Part shown: positions 9,144 to 16,877 of the stretch, one piece after another
How positions within the stretch are numbered: the stretch's first letter is position 1
Layout of the letters: every line of letters begins with the position of its first letter
Program-made: the position numbers and the translations under genes
Assembly: GCF_021172045.1 (NCBI RefSeq)
Contig: NZ_CP087164.1
Location: 3,410,001 to 3,474,000 of the forward strand
Length of the DNA: 64,000 nucleotides
From: Capillimicrobium parvum
GTDB lineage: Bacteria > Actinomycetota > Thermoleophilia > Solirubrobacterales > Solirubrobacteraceae
Direction: 5' to 3'
The notes under the pieces: model-generated
Database searches by the model: none
What the model saw: the letters and a program-made list of their open reading frames with translations, nothing else
What the model was told of the DNA's origin: nothing

Positions 9144-10624
9144 CGCGGACGCTCCGCGCCGCCCAGCGGGTCGTACGGCGCGCCGTAGGCCTCGCGCATG
9201 ACGCCGGTGCACTCCCCCATCGTGGCGTCGGCCTCCAGCGCGGCGACCAGCGCCGGCATCAGGTTGGCCTCGCGCCACCGCGCCGCGTCCTCGAGCACGT
9301 CGAGCGCCGCCGCCACCGTCGGGACGTCGCGCGCGGCCTTCCACGCGCGGACCTCGTCGATGACGTCGTAGTACGGCTCGATGCGCTTCTCGGCGATGTC
9401 GCGCAGCAGCGTGTCGTCCTCGGGCGCCAGGCGGTGCGCGTTGACGCCGACCACCGGCCGCGATCCGTCGTCGATCTCCCGCGCCCGGTCGACCATCGCC
9501 TCCGCGAAGATCGCCCGGAAGTAGCCCTGCGACGAGAGGTCCGCGATGTCGCCGAGCCCCTCGATCTCGCGCACGCGGGCCTCGATCGCGCGCTCGAGCT
9601 CGTCGGTGAGCGCCTCGACGTGGTGCGAGCCGGCGAACGGGTCCTCGACGTCGGCGACGTCGGTCTCGAGCGCGACGATCTGCTGCGTGCGCAGCGAGAC
9701 GATGTGCGCCTCGCGCGACGGCGTGCGGACCGCCTCGTCGAACGCGGAGATCTCCATCGCCCGCACCCCGGCCATCGTCAGCGCGAGCGTCTGGATCGCC
9801 CCGCGCACGACGTTGTTGACGAGCTGGGCGCTCGTCATCGTCGCTCCCGAGGTGTGCGCGGCCACCTTGATGTCGAGCGAGCGCGGGTCCCGGGCGCCGA
9901 ACTCGTCGCGCATCATGCGTGCGTACAGACGCCGCGACGCGCGGATCTTCGCGATCTCCTCGAAGAACCCCATGCGGCAGTTGACGAGCAGGGCGATCCG
10001 CGGCGCGAACCGGTCGACCGCCACCCCGCGGGCGACGAGCCGGCGGACCACCTCGCGGATCTCGACGAACCCGAGCGCCATCTCCTCGACCGCCTCCACG
10101 CTACCGTCGGAGATGTAGTACGTGTCCTCGACGAACGGGTGGAACCTCGGCATGTGCTCGCTGCAGAACTCGATCGAGTCGCACGCCAGCCGCAGGTGCA
10201 GCTCGAGCGGCAGGTTCGCGGCGTAGCCGGTGTCCTCCACGAACAACGGCCCGAGGATGGCCGAGCCGCGCAGCACCGCCGGGTCGACCGCGTGGTCGCG
10301 CGCCGCGAGGTACAGGCCCGCGGCGGCGAACCCCGACGGCAGCGAGTGCGACACGCTGACGCGCTCGAGCGGGATGCCGTCGTAGAGCGCGCGGAAGTCC
10401 GCGGCCCGGCAGATCGAGACGCCCTGATTGCCGACCGCGTGGCGCGCATGCGGGTGGTCGGGGTCCATGAACGCCTCGGTCGGGGCGTCGCCGATCACGT
10501 CGAGCCCCGTCGCCCCGTGGTCGAGCAGGTAGCGGAACTGCTCGTTGGAGCGCGACGCCGGCCCCTCGCCGGACAGCGCGCGAACGATCTGCTCGCGGCG
10601 CGGGCGGGCGGCGGCCTCAGCCAT
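9140..10624 (-). CDS. Divergent methylmalonyl-CoA mutase-family large chain
   Basis: Catalytic TIM-barrel chain of a two-piece cobalamin-dependent acyl-CoA mutase, 494 residues. Known large chains of this type (isobutyryl-CoA, 2-hydroxyisobutyryl-CoA) are about 560, and the missing part is the N-terminal segment that normally carries the RG-x-Y-P-T-M-Y-R substrate-entry motif. Family landmarks are clear later: RFRYLL-like NEQFRYLLDHGATG (28-40), FFEEIAKIRASRRLYARMMRDEFGA, LRTQQIVALE and DPFAGSHHVEALTDELE. However, the ISGYHMQEAG block is VEDTYYISDG (about 165-174), so the usual active-site His is Tyr170, and SMTI before it is also replaced. The substrate is therefore probably not methylmalonyl-CoA. 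The next upstream gene, an SDR, overlaps by 8 bp. Confidence 0.9.
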   Translation of the reverse strand: MAEAAARPRREQIVRALSGEGPASRSNEQFRYLLDHGATGLDVIGDAPTEAFMDPDHPHARHAVGNQGVSICRAADFRALYDGIPLERVSVSHSLPSGFAAAGLYLAARDHAVDPAVLRGSAILGPLFVEDTGYAANLPLELHLRLACDSIEFCSEHMPRFHPFVEDTYYISDGSVEAVEEMALGFVEIREVVRRLVARGVAVDRFAPRIALLVNCRMGFFEEIAKIRASRRLYARMMRDEFGARDPRSLDIKVAAHTSGATMTSAQLVNNVVRGAIQTLALTMAGVRAMEISAFDEAVRTPSREAHIVSLRTQQIVALETDVADVEDPFAGSHHVEALTDELERAIEARVREIEGLGDIADLSSQGYFRAIFAEAMVDRAREIDDGSRPVVGVNAHRLAPEDDTLLRDIAEKRIEPYYDVIDEVRAWKAARDVPTVAAALDVLEDAARWREANLMPALVAALEADATMGECTGVMREAYGAPYDPLGGAERPR

Positions 10625-11309
10625 CGGCGCCCGGCCTCCCCAGCGAGACGGTGTTCAGCGCGGCGCCGCCGTCGATGCCGATGGCCTGACCCGTGATGTA
10701 CGCGGCGGCGGGGGAGACGAGGAACGCGACGAGGGCGGCCACCTCCTCGGGATGCCCCATCCGGCCCATCGGCATGAGCCGGCCGCCGATGCGGTCGACG
10801 ACCTCGGCCGGCATGCCGAGCGCCGCCGGGGTGCCGATCATGCCCGGCAGCACCGCGTTGGCGGTGATCCCACGGCGCACGTTCTCGGCGGCGATCGTGC
10901 GGACCATCCCGACGAGGCCCGCCTTCGACGCGGCGTAGGCGACCTGCCCGGGGGCGCCGAACGCGCCGCTCACGCTCGACATCACGACGACGCGGCCGAA
11001 CCCCCGCGCGCGCATCCCGCCCAGGCACGCCTGCACGACTCGGAAGCTGCCGCTGAGGTTCACCGCCAGGTCGCGCTCCCACTTCTCGCGGCTCATGCGG
11101 TGCGCGGGCGAGAGGATCGTCGTCAGGCCGGCGTTCGAGACGCACACGTCGGCGTCGTCGAGCGCCGGGACGTCGTCGCGCTCGAGATCGAGGACGAGAT
11201 CCGCCGGCGGGGCGACGTCGAGCGTGACGACGTCGAAGCCGTCGTCACGCAGGCGCTGCACGAGCGCGGTCCCGATCCCGCCGTTGGAGCCGGTGACCAG
11301 CGCGCGCAT
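10617..11309 (-). CDS. SDR family oxidoreductase
   Basis: Short-chain dehydrogenase of 230 residues. It has the TGSNGGIGTAL cofactor motif at residues 6-16, SNAG near 60, and a catalytic SSVSGAFGAPGQVAYAASKAG block with Ser, Tyr and Lys in the right order. Its ATG overlaps the stop of the upstream zinc alcohol dehydrogenase (TGATG). With that enzyme it forms the dehydrogenase pair at the head of the operon, suggesting that an alcohol is oxidised before or after the mutase step. It lacks the second strand acidic/basic residues needed to say NAD or NADP with confidence. Confidence 0.9.
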   Translation of the reverse strand: MRALVTGSNGGIGTALVQRLRDDGFDVVTLDVAPPADLVLDLERDDVPALDDADVCVSNAGLTTILSPAHRMSREKWERDLAVNLSGSFRVVQACLGGMRARGFGRVVVMSSVSGAFGAPGQVAYAASKAGLVGMVRTIAAENVRRGITANAVLPGMIGTPAALGMPAEVVDRIGGRLMPMGRMGHPEEVAALVAFLVSPAAAYITGQAIGIDGGAALNTVSLGRPGADG

Positions 11310-12361
11310 CAGCCGACCTCGGCAAGGACCTTGAGGTCGTCGCCGGGATCGGTCGCCAGGCGCTCGAGCTCGCCCGGCACGTCCTCGAGGCCGACGCGCC
11401 GGGTGATGAGCGCCTCGGCGTCGAGCGCGCCGGCGGCGATCATGGCGGCGACGCGCTCGAGGTCGTGCGCGTAGCCGAGGCTGGCGACGAGCGTGCGCTC
11501 GTAGAGGACGAGCTGACGCGCCGGGTCGATCGCCGGCGGCGTCTTCGGCAGCCCGACGAGCACGATCGTGCCGCCGCGCACGGTCATGTCGGGCGCCGCC
11601 TCGAGCGCGGCGGGCACCCCGCTGGCGTCGACGACGAGCCGCACCTCGCCCACCGTCTCGCGCACATGCTTCGCGACCTCGCGCGGCGTCCCTGACGGCG
11701 CGATCACGGCGTGGCCCGCGGCCTCGGCCCGGGCCCGCCGGCCCGGATGCGGCTCGCTGACCGTGACGTCGAGCCCCATCGCGGCGCCCACGGCGGCGGT
11801 GGTCGCGCCGATCGGGCCGTAGCCGAGGACCACGACCCGCTCGCCCGCCCGCGCGCCGCCGCGATCGAGCGCGTGCAGCCCGACCGCCAGCGGCTCGAGC
11901 AGCGCGCCCGCCTCGTCGGAGACGTCGTCGGACAACGGGATCGCCGCGTAGGCCGGGAAGCGCACCAGCGGGGCGAAGGCGCCGTCGGAGCACAGGCCGA
12001 TCGAGCCCGACGACGGGCACAGGTTGTACTGGCCCGAGCGGCATGCGGCGCACACCCCGCAGCGCCAGCACGCGTCCGCGGCCACGCGGTCGCCGACCGC
12101 GACCTCCGTCACGCCGGGTCCCACCGCGGTGATCCGCGCCGAGAACTCGTGGCCGAGCGTGACCGGCGGCTCCTGGCCGCTCAGCCGGTGCGTCCGGCCG
12201 GGGCGGATGGCGAACGGCCCGTGCGCGTACTCGCCGACGTCGCTTCCGCAGATGCCGCAGAAGCGCACCTCCGCCTCCACCATCCCCGCGCTGAGCGGCA
12301 ACTCCAGGTCCACCTCGTCAAGGCGCACGTCGCGGCGGTTGTGCCAACGCACAGCGAGCAT
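11309..12361 (-). CDS. Zinc-dependent alcohol dehydrogenase (MDR family)
   Basis: Medium-chain dehydrogenase of 350 residues, first gene of the nine-gene operon. The catalytic zinc site is CGICGSD (about 35-41) with GHEF near 70. The structural zinc loop is CWRCGVCAACRSGQYNLC (four Cys), and the NAD fold has VVVLGYGPIGATT near 180. It resembles the threonine/2,3-butanediol/sorbitol dehydrogenase branch. The ATG lies 8 nt after TATAGG (minus strand 12375-12370), suggesting a leaderless mRNA. The first codons also contain the dyad site used by the divergent hyuA promoter, so the two operons share control DNA. Confidence 0.9.
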   Translation of the reverse strand: MLAVRWHNRRDVRLDEVDLELPLSAGMVEAEVRFCGICGSDVGEYAHGPFAIRPGRTHRLSGQEPPVTLGHEFSARITAVGPGVTEVAVGDRVAADACWRCGVCAACRSGQYNLCPSSGSIGLCSDGAFAPLVRFPAYAAIPLSDDVSDEAGALLEPLAVGLHALDRGGARAGERVVVLGYGPIGATTAAVGAAMGLDVTVSEPHPGRRARAEAAGHAVIAPSGTPREVAKHVRETVGEVRLVVDASGVPAALEAAPDMTVRGGTIVLVGLPKTPPAIDPARQLVLYERTLVASLGYAHDLERVAAMIAAGALDAEALITRRVGLEDVPGELERLATDPGDDLKVLAEVG

Positions 12362-12402
12362 GCCCGGACCCTATAACCGGTCGCCCGACCCACTGCTAGC
12401 GT
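12339..12402 (+). promoter_or_regulatory. Proposed activator dyad and -10 for hyuA operon
   Basis: TTGTGCCAACGCACAG (12339-12354) is an imperfect dyad lying inside the first codons of the divergent ADH gene. After 42 bp comes TAGCGT (12397-12402), a -10-like hexamer 60 bp before the hyuA ATG. Spacing matches the other sites of the proposed regulon. The ribosome-binding region AAAGAGGAG precedes the ATG. Confidence 0.6.
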
Positions 12403-12431
12403 CGCGCCGGGCTCTCGTAGGTTGGTCCAAA
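12370..12431 (-). promoter_or_regulatory. Proposed promoter of the nine-gene operon
   Basis: On the minus strand TATAGG (12375-12370) sits 8 nt before the ADH ATG, as expected for a leaderless transcript. A weaker relative of the dyad, TTTGGACCAACCTACGA (12431-12415), ends 39 bp upstream of it. This is the poorest match of the set, and the 39-bp spacing is outside the 40-42 bp of the others. Confidence 0.35.
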
Positions 12432-12462
12432 GAGGGAGCCGACGATCGAAAGAGGAGCGCGA

Positions 12463-14571
12463 ATGTCCGGGTTCGCCTGCGGTGTCGACATCGGCGGAAC
12501 GTTCACCGACTGCGTGCTGATCGCCGACGACGGGCGCGTCGCGTACGGCAAGGCGCTGTCGTCGCCCGACGACTCGTTCCGCTCCGGTTTCTTCGGCTCG
12601 ATCGACGCGGCGGCGGCCCAGCTGGGCCTCGACGACGGCGGCGTCTACACGCGCATGGACCGCCTGATCTCGCACGGATCGACGGTCGCGACGAACATCG
12701 TCGTCGAGCGCAAGGGCGCGCGCATCGGGCTGCTGACGACGAAGGGCTTCGAGGACACCGTGCGCATCATGCGCGGCATGGGCCGGGCGACGGGCGAGCC
12801 GCCGGAGACGCTGCTGAAGGTGGCCGAGACGTTCAAGCCCGAGCCGCTGGTGCCCGCCGAGCGGGTGTACGGGATCGCCGAGCGCATCGACTCGCTCGGC
12901 GACGAGGTCGTCGCCCTCGACGAGGACGGGGTGGCGGCGGCGGCCGACGCGCTCGTGGCCGCGGGCGTCGACACCATCGCGATCGCGTTCCTGTGGTCGG
13001 TGCGCAACGCCGCCCACGAGGAGCGCGCGCGGGACATCGTCGCCGCGCGCGCCCCCGGGGTCTTCGTCACGATCTCCAGCGAGATCTCCAAGGCGGTCGG
13101 CGAGTACGAGCGCTTCGTCGCGACCCTCATCAACGCCTACGTCGGGCCGGTCACGAGCCGCTATCTCGACGGCGTCCAGGACCGCCTCACCGAGATCGGG
13201 TTCGCCGGCGAGCTGCACATCATGCAGTGCCACGGCGGGATGGTCCCGCTGCGCGTCGGCGCCGACCGCCCGATCTTCACGATCGGCTCCGGCCCGGTCG
13301 GCGGGCTCATCGGCTGCGCGCGCGTGTGCGAGCAGCTCGGCACCGGCAACATCATCGCCAGCGACATGGGCGGCACGAGCTTCGACGTCGGGATCATCCG
13401 CGACGGCGAGCCGCTGGCCGCCGAGGAGACGCTGCTGGGCAAGTTCCGCTACCGCGTCCCGGCGCTCGAGGTCGTGTCGATCGGGGCGGGCGGCGGCTCC
13501 ATCGCCTGGATCGACCGCCACGGCGGCGGGCTGCGCGTCGGACCGCACAGCGCGAGCTCCCTGCCCGGCCCCGCCTGCTACGGCCGCGGCGGCACGGAGC
13601 CTACGGTCACGGACGCCGATCTCATCCTCGGCTACATCGCGCCCGAGGCGACGTTCGGCACGTCGGGGGAGCGCGGCGGCTTTCACCCGCAGCCCGAACT
13701 GGCCGAGCGGGCGATCCGCGAGCGCATCGCCGAGCCGCTCGGCCTCTCGCTCACCGACGCCGCCCTGGGCATCGTCGAGGTGGCCAACGCGAAGATGGCG
13801 GCCGCGCTGGAGAACGAGATCATCGGCCGGGGCTTCGACCCGCGCGACTTCACGCTCATGTCCTACGGCGGCGCCGGCCCGTTCCATGCCGTCGGCTACG
13901 CCGCCGAGCTCGGCATCGACACGATCGTCGTGCCCGGCGAGGCGGCGTCGGTGTGGTCGGCGTTCGGCATCTCGCAGGCCGACATCCGCTACCAGTTCGA
14001 GGAGTCCGTGGTCCGCCAGGAGCCGTTCTCCCCACAGGAGCTCGAAGCCGACTTCGGCGGGCTGCGGGAGCGGGCGCTCGCGACGCTGTCCGAGCGCGAG
14101 GACCCGGGCGCGTTCAGCTTCCGGCGCTACGCGCGCATGCGCTTCCAGTGGCAGCTGCACGAGCTCGAGTTCCGCCTGCCCGACGAGCCGCTCACCGAGG
14201 ACCGCGTGCGCGAGTTCACCGCCGCGTTCGTCGCGATGTACCAGGAGCGCTACGGCGAGGCGGCGCTGCTGCCGGGCGCGCGGCTGGAGATCGTCTCGCT
14301 GCGGCTGGAGCCCGCGATCGCGATGGGCTCCGGCGGCCTCGACCGCCTGACGATCGCCGACGGCCCCGCCGAGAAGGGCTCGCGGCCCGTGTACTTCGAG
14401 CGCGGCGCGGGCGCCGTCGACACCCCGGCGTTCCGCGGCGACGCGCTCGCGGCCGGGCGCGTCGTCGAGGGCCCGGCGGTCGTCGACCTCGCCATCACCG
14501 GGATCGTCGTGCCGCCCGGATCGACCTGTGAACGCCGCGAGACCGGCGACTTCGTCCTGCGGCTGCACTGA
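12463..14571 (+). CDS. Hydantoinase A/acetone carboxylase beta-like subunit
   Basis: HyuA/AcxA-family ATPase subunit of 702 residues. The N-terminal phosphate-binding block GVDIGGTFTDC starts at residue 7, followed by ISHGSTVATN near 70. A second nucleotide block SDMGGTSFDVG lies near 305, and SYGGAGPFHA near 468. In acetone and acetophenone carboxylases this subunit activates substrate and bicarbonate at the cost of ATP; in hydantoinases and oxoprolinases it opens a ring. The context decides between them: the partner gene carries a fused gamma-like zinc domain and a CoA ligase follows, so a ketone-carboxylase role is preferred. First gene of the operon 12463-18526. Confidence 0.88.
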   Translation: MSGFACGVDIGGTFTDCVLIADDGRVAYGKALSSPDDSFRSGFFGSIDAAAAQLGLDDGGVYTRMDRLISHGSTVATNIVVERKGARIGLLTTKGFEDTVRIMRGMGRATGEPPETLLKVAETFKPEPLVPAERVYGIAERIDSLGDEVVALDEDGVAAAADALVAAGVDTIAIAFLWSVRNAAHEERARDIVAARAPGVFVTISSEISKAVGEYERFVATLINAYVGPVTSRYLDGVQDRLTEIGFAGELHIMQCHGGMVPLRVGADRPIFTIGSGPVGGLIGCARVCEQLGTGNIIASDMGGTSFDVGIIRDGEPLAAEETLLGKFRYRVPALEVVSIGAGGGSIAWIDRHGGGLRVGPHSASSLPGPACYGRGGTEPTVTDADLILGYIAPEATFGTSGERGGFHPQPELAERAIRERIAEPLGLSLTDAALGIVEVANAKMAAALENEIIGRGFDPRDFTLMSYGGAGPFHAVGYAAELGIDTIVVPGEAASVWSAFGISQADIRYQFEESVVRQEPFSPQELEADFGGLRERALATLSEREDPGAFSFRRYARMRFQWQLHELEFRLPDEPLTEDRVREFTAAFVAMYQERYGEAALLPGARLEIVSLRLEPAIAMGSGGLDRLTIADGPAEKGSRPVYFERGAGAVDTPAFRGDALAAGRVVEGPAVVDLAITGIVVPPGSTCERRETGDFVLRLH

Positions 14572-14582
14572 GGGAGCGCGTC

Positions 14583-16877
14583 ATGGCCACCGACACCGCC
14601 ACCACCACGACCGAGCGTCCCGAGGGGTTCTGGGACGGCGTCACCCACGCGTACATCCCGAGCCGGGAGGTCAGGGCCCCCGACAGCCTCAGGCTGCACC
14701 GCGACGCCGCCACCGACATCGACCCGATCACCTACGAGGTCGTGCGCCACGGCCTGTGGAACGCGAACGCCGAGCACGTCCGCGTCATCGAGAACCTCGC
14801 GGTCTCCCCCATCACGGTCGAGATCCGCGACTTCCAGCCGTGCATCCTCACCGAGGACGCCGAGCTCCTCTACTACGGGCCGTGCCTGCAGTACATGGCG
14901 GGCCTCCTGGACGTCCAGACGCGCTACGTCATGGAGCACCGCGGCGAGCGCGTGCGCGACGGCGACATGTGGCTGTGCAACGACCCGATCGTCGGCACCG
15001 CCCACCAGCCGGACGTCGGCCTGATGTGCCCGGTGTTCGTCGACGACGAGCTGTTCTGCTGGGCGGCGAACATCTCCCACCAGAACGACATCGGCGGCAC
15101 GGTGCCCGGCTCGTTCTGCCCCAACGCGATGGACGCATTCTGGGACCCGCCCTCCTACCCGCCGTTCAAGATGGTCTCTGGCGGCCAGATAGACCCGGAC
15201 ATGGAGGCGCTGTACCGGCGCTGCTCGCGCACGCCGGAGAACCTCTCGCTCGACCTGCGGGCGACGATCGCCGGCAACCTCGCCGCGAAGGCGCGGATCC
15301 TCTCGCTCGTCGACAAGTACGGCACGGCCGTCGTCAAGGGCGTGATGCGGCGCATCCTCGACGCCAGCCAGCGGGCGTTCGAGGAGGCGCTCGAGCACAT
15401 CCCGGACGGCACCTTCTCCGAGCGGTTGATCCAGGAGGTCTCGATGACCGGCGACCGGGGCACGTACCCGGTCCAGACGACGATCCGCAAGCAGGGCCGC
15501 ACGCTCACGTTCGACAACCGCGGCACGGCGCCGCAGGCGGGCGCCATCAACGTCGGCTTCGCCGCGTGGCGCGGGGCGATCCTCGGCGCGATCAACGTGC
15601 TGATGCTCGCCGACCAGCTCGGCTGCGTCGGCGGCGCGGTGCGCAACTGCGTCTTCGACCCCGAACCGGGCACGATCACCGCGCCCGACTGGGGCGCCGC
15701 GGTGAGCCCGGCGGGCGTGTACGCGACGGAGACCGCGATCTCCACGAGCCAGGGCGCGCTGACGAAGATGCTGCTGACCTCGCGCGACGAGACGATGCGC
15801 AACCGCGCCCTGACCGCCGACGGCGCGCAGTGGGGCTGCCACTTCACGGCGGGCACCAACCAGCGCGGCGACTACTACGTCGGCGGCATGGGCGACAACA
15901 TGCTCGGCGCCACCGGCGCGACGTGGCGGCGCGACGGCGAGTTCGCCAACGGCCATTGGTGGATCCCCGAGGGCCGCGGGCCGAACGTCGAGCGCTACGA
16001 GAGCGACTGGCCGATCCTCTACCTCTTCCGCCGCGAGCACGCCGACTCCGGCGGCGCGGGGCGCTTTCGCGCGGGCAACGGCGGCGAGATCGCCTACGTC
16101 GCCCACCGCGGCGAGGCGGGCCTCGGCCTCTACACGGTCGAGGCGATCCCGAAGACGATGGGGACGTTCGGCGGCGGCTTCGGCTCGATCTGCGTCACGC
16201 GCGTGATCAAGGGCTCCGAGCTGCGCGCGAGGCACGCCGCCGGCGAGCTGCCGCAGGACGTGAGCGCGCTCGGCGGCGAGGAGCTCGCCCTCGCGGGCAA
16301 GGGCCCGGCGATGATGCTCACCGAGGACGACGTCCTGTACTGGAACTGGTGCAGCCCCGGCGGCTACGGCGATCCGCTCACGCGCGACGCCGAGCTCGTC
16401 GCGGCGGACGTCGCGTCGGGCGCCGTCACCCGCGACGGCGCGCGGCGCGACTACGGCGCCGTGCTCGACGACGCCGGGGCGGTCGACGCCGAGGCGACGG
16501 CGCGCGAGCGCGAACGGCGCCTGCAGGCGCGGCTGGCCGAAGCCGGGCGCCCCGTCGACGCCCTGGCGGCGCCGCGGGCCTCGGGGGGCGGCGAGGAGTC
16601 GATCGGCGACGCGTACGTGATCGACCGCGCCGCCCGCACGCTCGGCTGCGCGCGCTGCGGCACGACCCTCGGCGACCTCGGCGGCGACCCCAAGGCCGGC
16701 ATGGCGATGGTGCAGCGCCCGCTGGCCGACCTGGCCCCGGACTGGCCCGACGTCGGGCACTTCGTCGACGACGACGTCGTGTGGCGCGAGTTCGCGTGCC
16801 CGGGCTGCGGCGTGCGCCTGGCCGCCGAGGTCGCCTACCCGGCCGAGCCGCCGTTCACGGAGCTGCGGATCGACTGA
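14583..16877 (+). CDS. Hydantoinase B/acetone carboxylase alpha-like subunit with fused gamma-like zinc domain
   Basis: HyuB/AcxB-family protein of 764 residues. The main domain (about 35-600) has the family blocks DPITYEVVRHGLWN, HQPDVGLMCPVF and GAGRFRAGNGGEI. After a charged, helical linker, residues 676-764 form a small domain with C689-x2-C692 and C739-x2-C742, ending WREFACPGCGVRLAAEV. This matches the order seen in the separate gamma subunit of acetone carboxylase (CxCGH...REYFCPECGTLHDVE). Thus alpha and gamma appear fused in one chain, while beta is the gene just upstream (11-bp gap). The stop overlaps the ligase ATG (TGATG). Carboxylation of a ketone is inferred; the substrate is unknown. 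Confidence 0.87.
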   Translation: MATDTATTTTERPEGFWDGVTHAYIPSREVRAPDSLRLHRDAATDIDPITYEVVRHGLWNANAEHVRVIENLAVSPITVEIRDFQPCILTEDAELLYYGPCLQYMAGLLDVQTRYVMEHRGERVRDGDMWLCNDPIVGTAHQPDVGLMCPVFVDDELFCWAANISHQNDIGGTVPGSFCPNAMDAFWDPPSYPPFKMVSGGQIDPDMEALYRRCSRTPENLSLDLRATIAGNLAAKARILSLVDKYGTAVVKGVMRRILDASQRAFEEALEHIPDGTFSERLIQEVSMTGDRGTYPVQTTIRKQGRTLTFDNRGTAPQAGAINVGFAAWRGAILGAINVLMLADQLGCVGGAVRNCVFDPEPGTITAPDWGAAVSPAGVYATETAISTSQGALTKMLLTSRDETMRNRALTADGAQWGCHFTAGTNQRGDYYVGGMGDNMLGATGATWRRDGEFANGHWWIPEGRGPNVERYESDWPILYLFRREHADSGGAGRFRAGNGGEIAYVAHRGEAGLGLYTVEAIPKTMGTFGGGFGSICVTRVIKGSELRARHAAGELPQDVSALGGEELALAGKGPAMMLTEDDVLYWNWCSPGGYGDPLTRDAELVAADVASGAVTRDGARRDYGAVLDDAGAVDAEATARERERRLQARLAEAGRPVDALAAPRASGGGEESIGDAYVIDRAARTLGCARCGTTLGDLGGDPKAGMAMVQRPLADLAPDWPDVGHFVDDDVVWREFACPGCGVRLAAEVAYPAEPPFTELRID

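Noticed and set aside
12422-12430. Perfect palindrome TTGGTCCAA before hyuA as the hyuA site
   Set aside because: It lies downstream of the TAGCGT hexamer, in the transcribed leader; the better-spaced site is at 12339-12354. It may serve the divergent operon weakly.
14528-16876. Frame extending the acyl-CoA ligase upstream to 14528
   Set aside because: The extension is the shadow of hyuB; the ligase family N-terminus begins at 16877 with a TGATG overlap.
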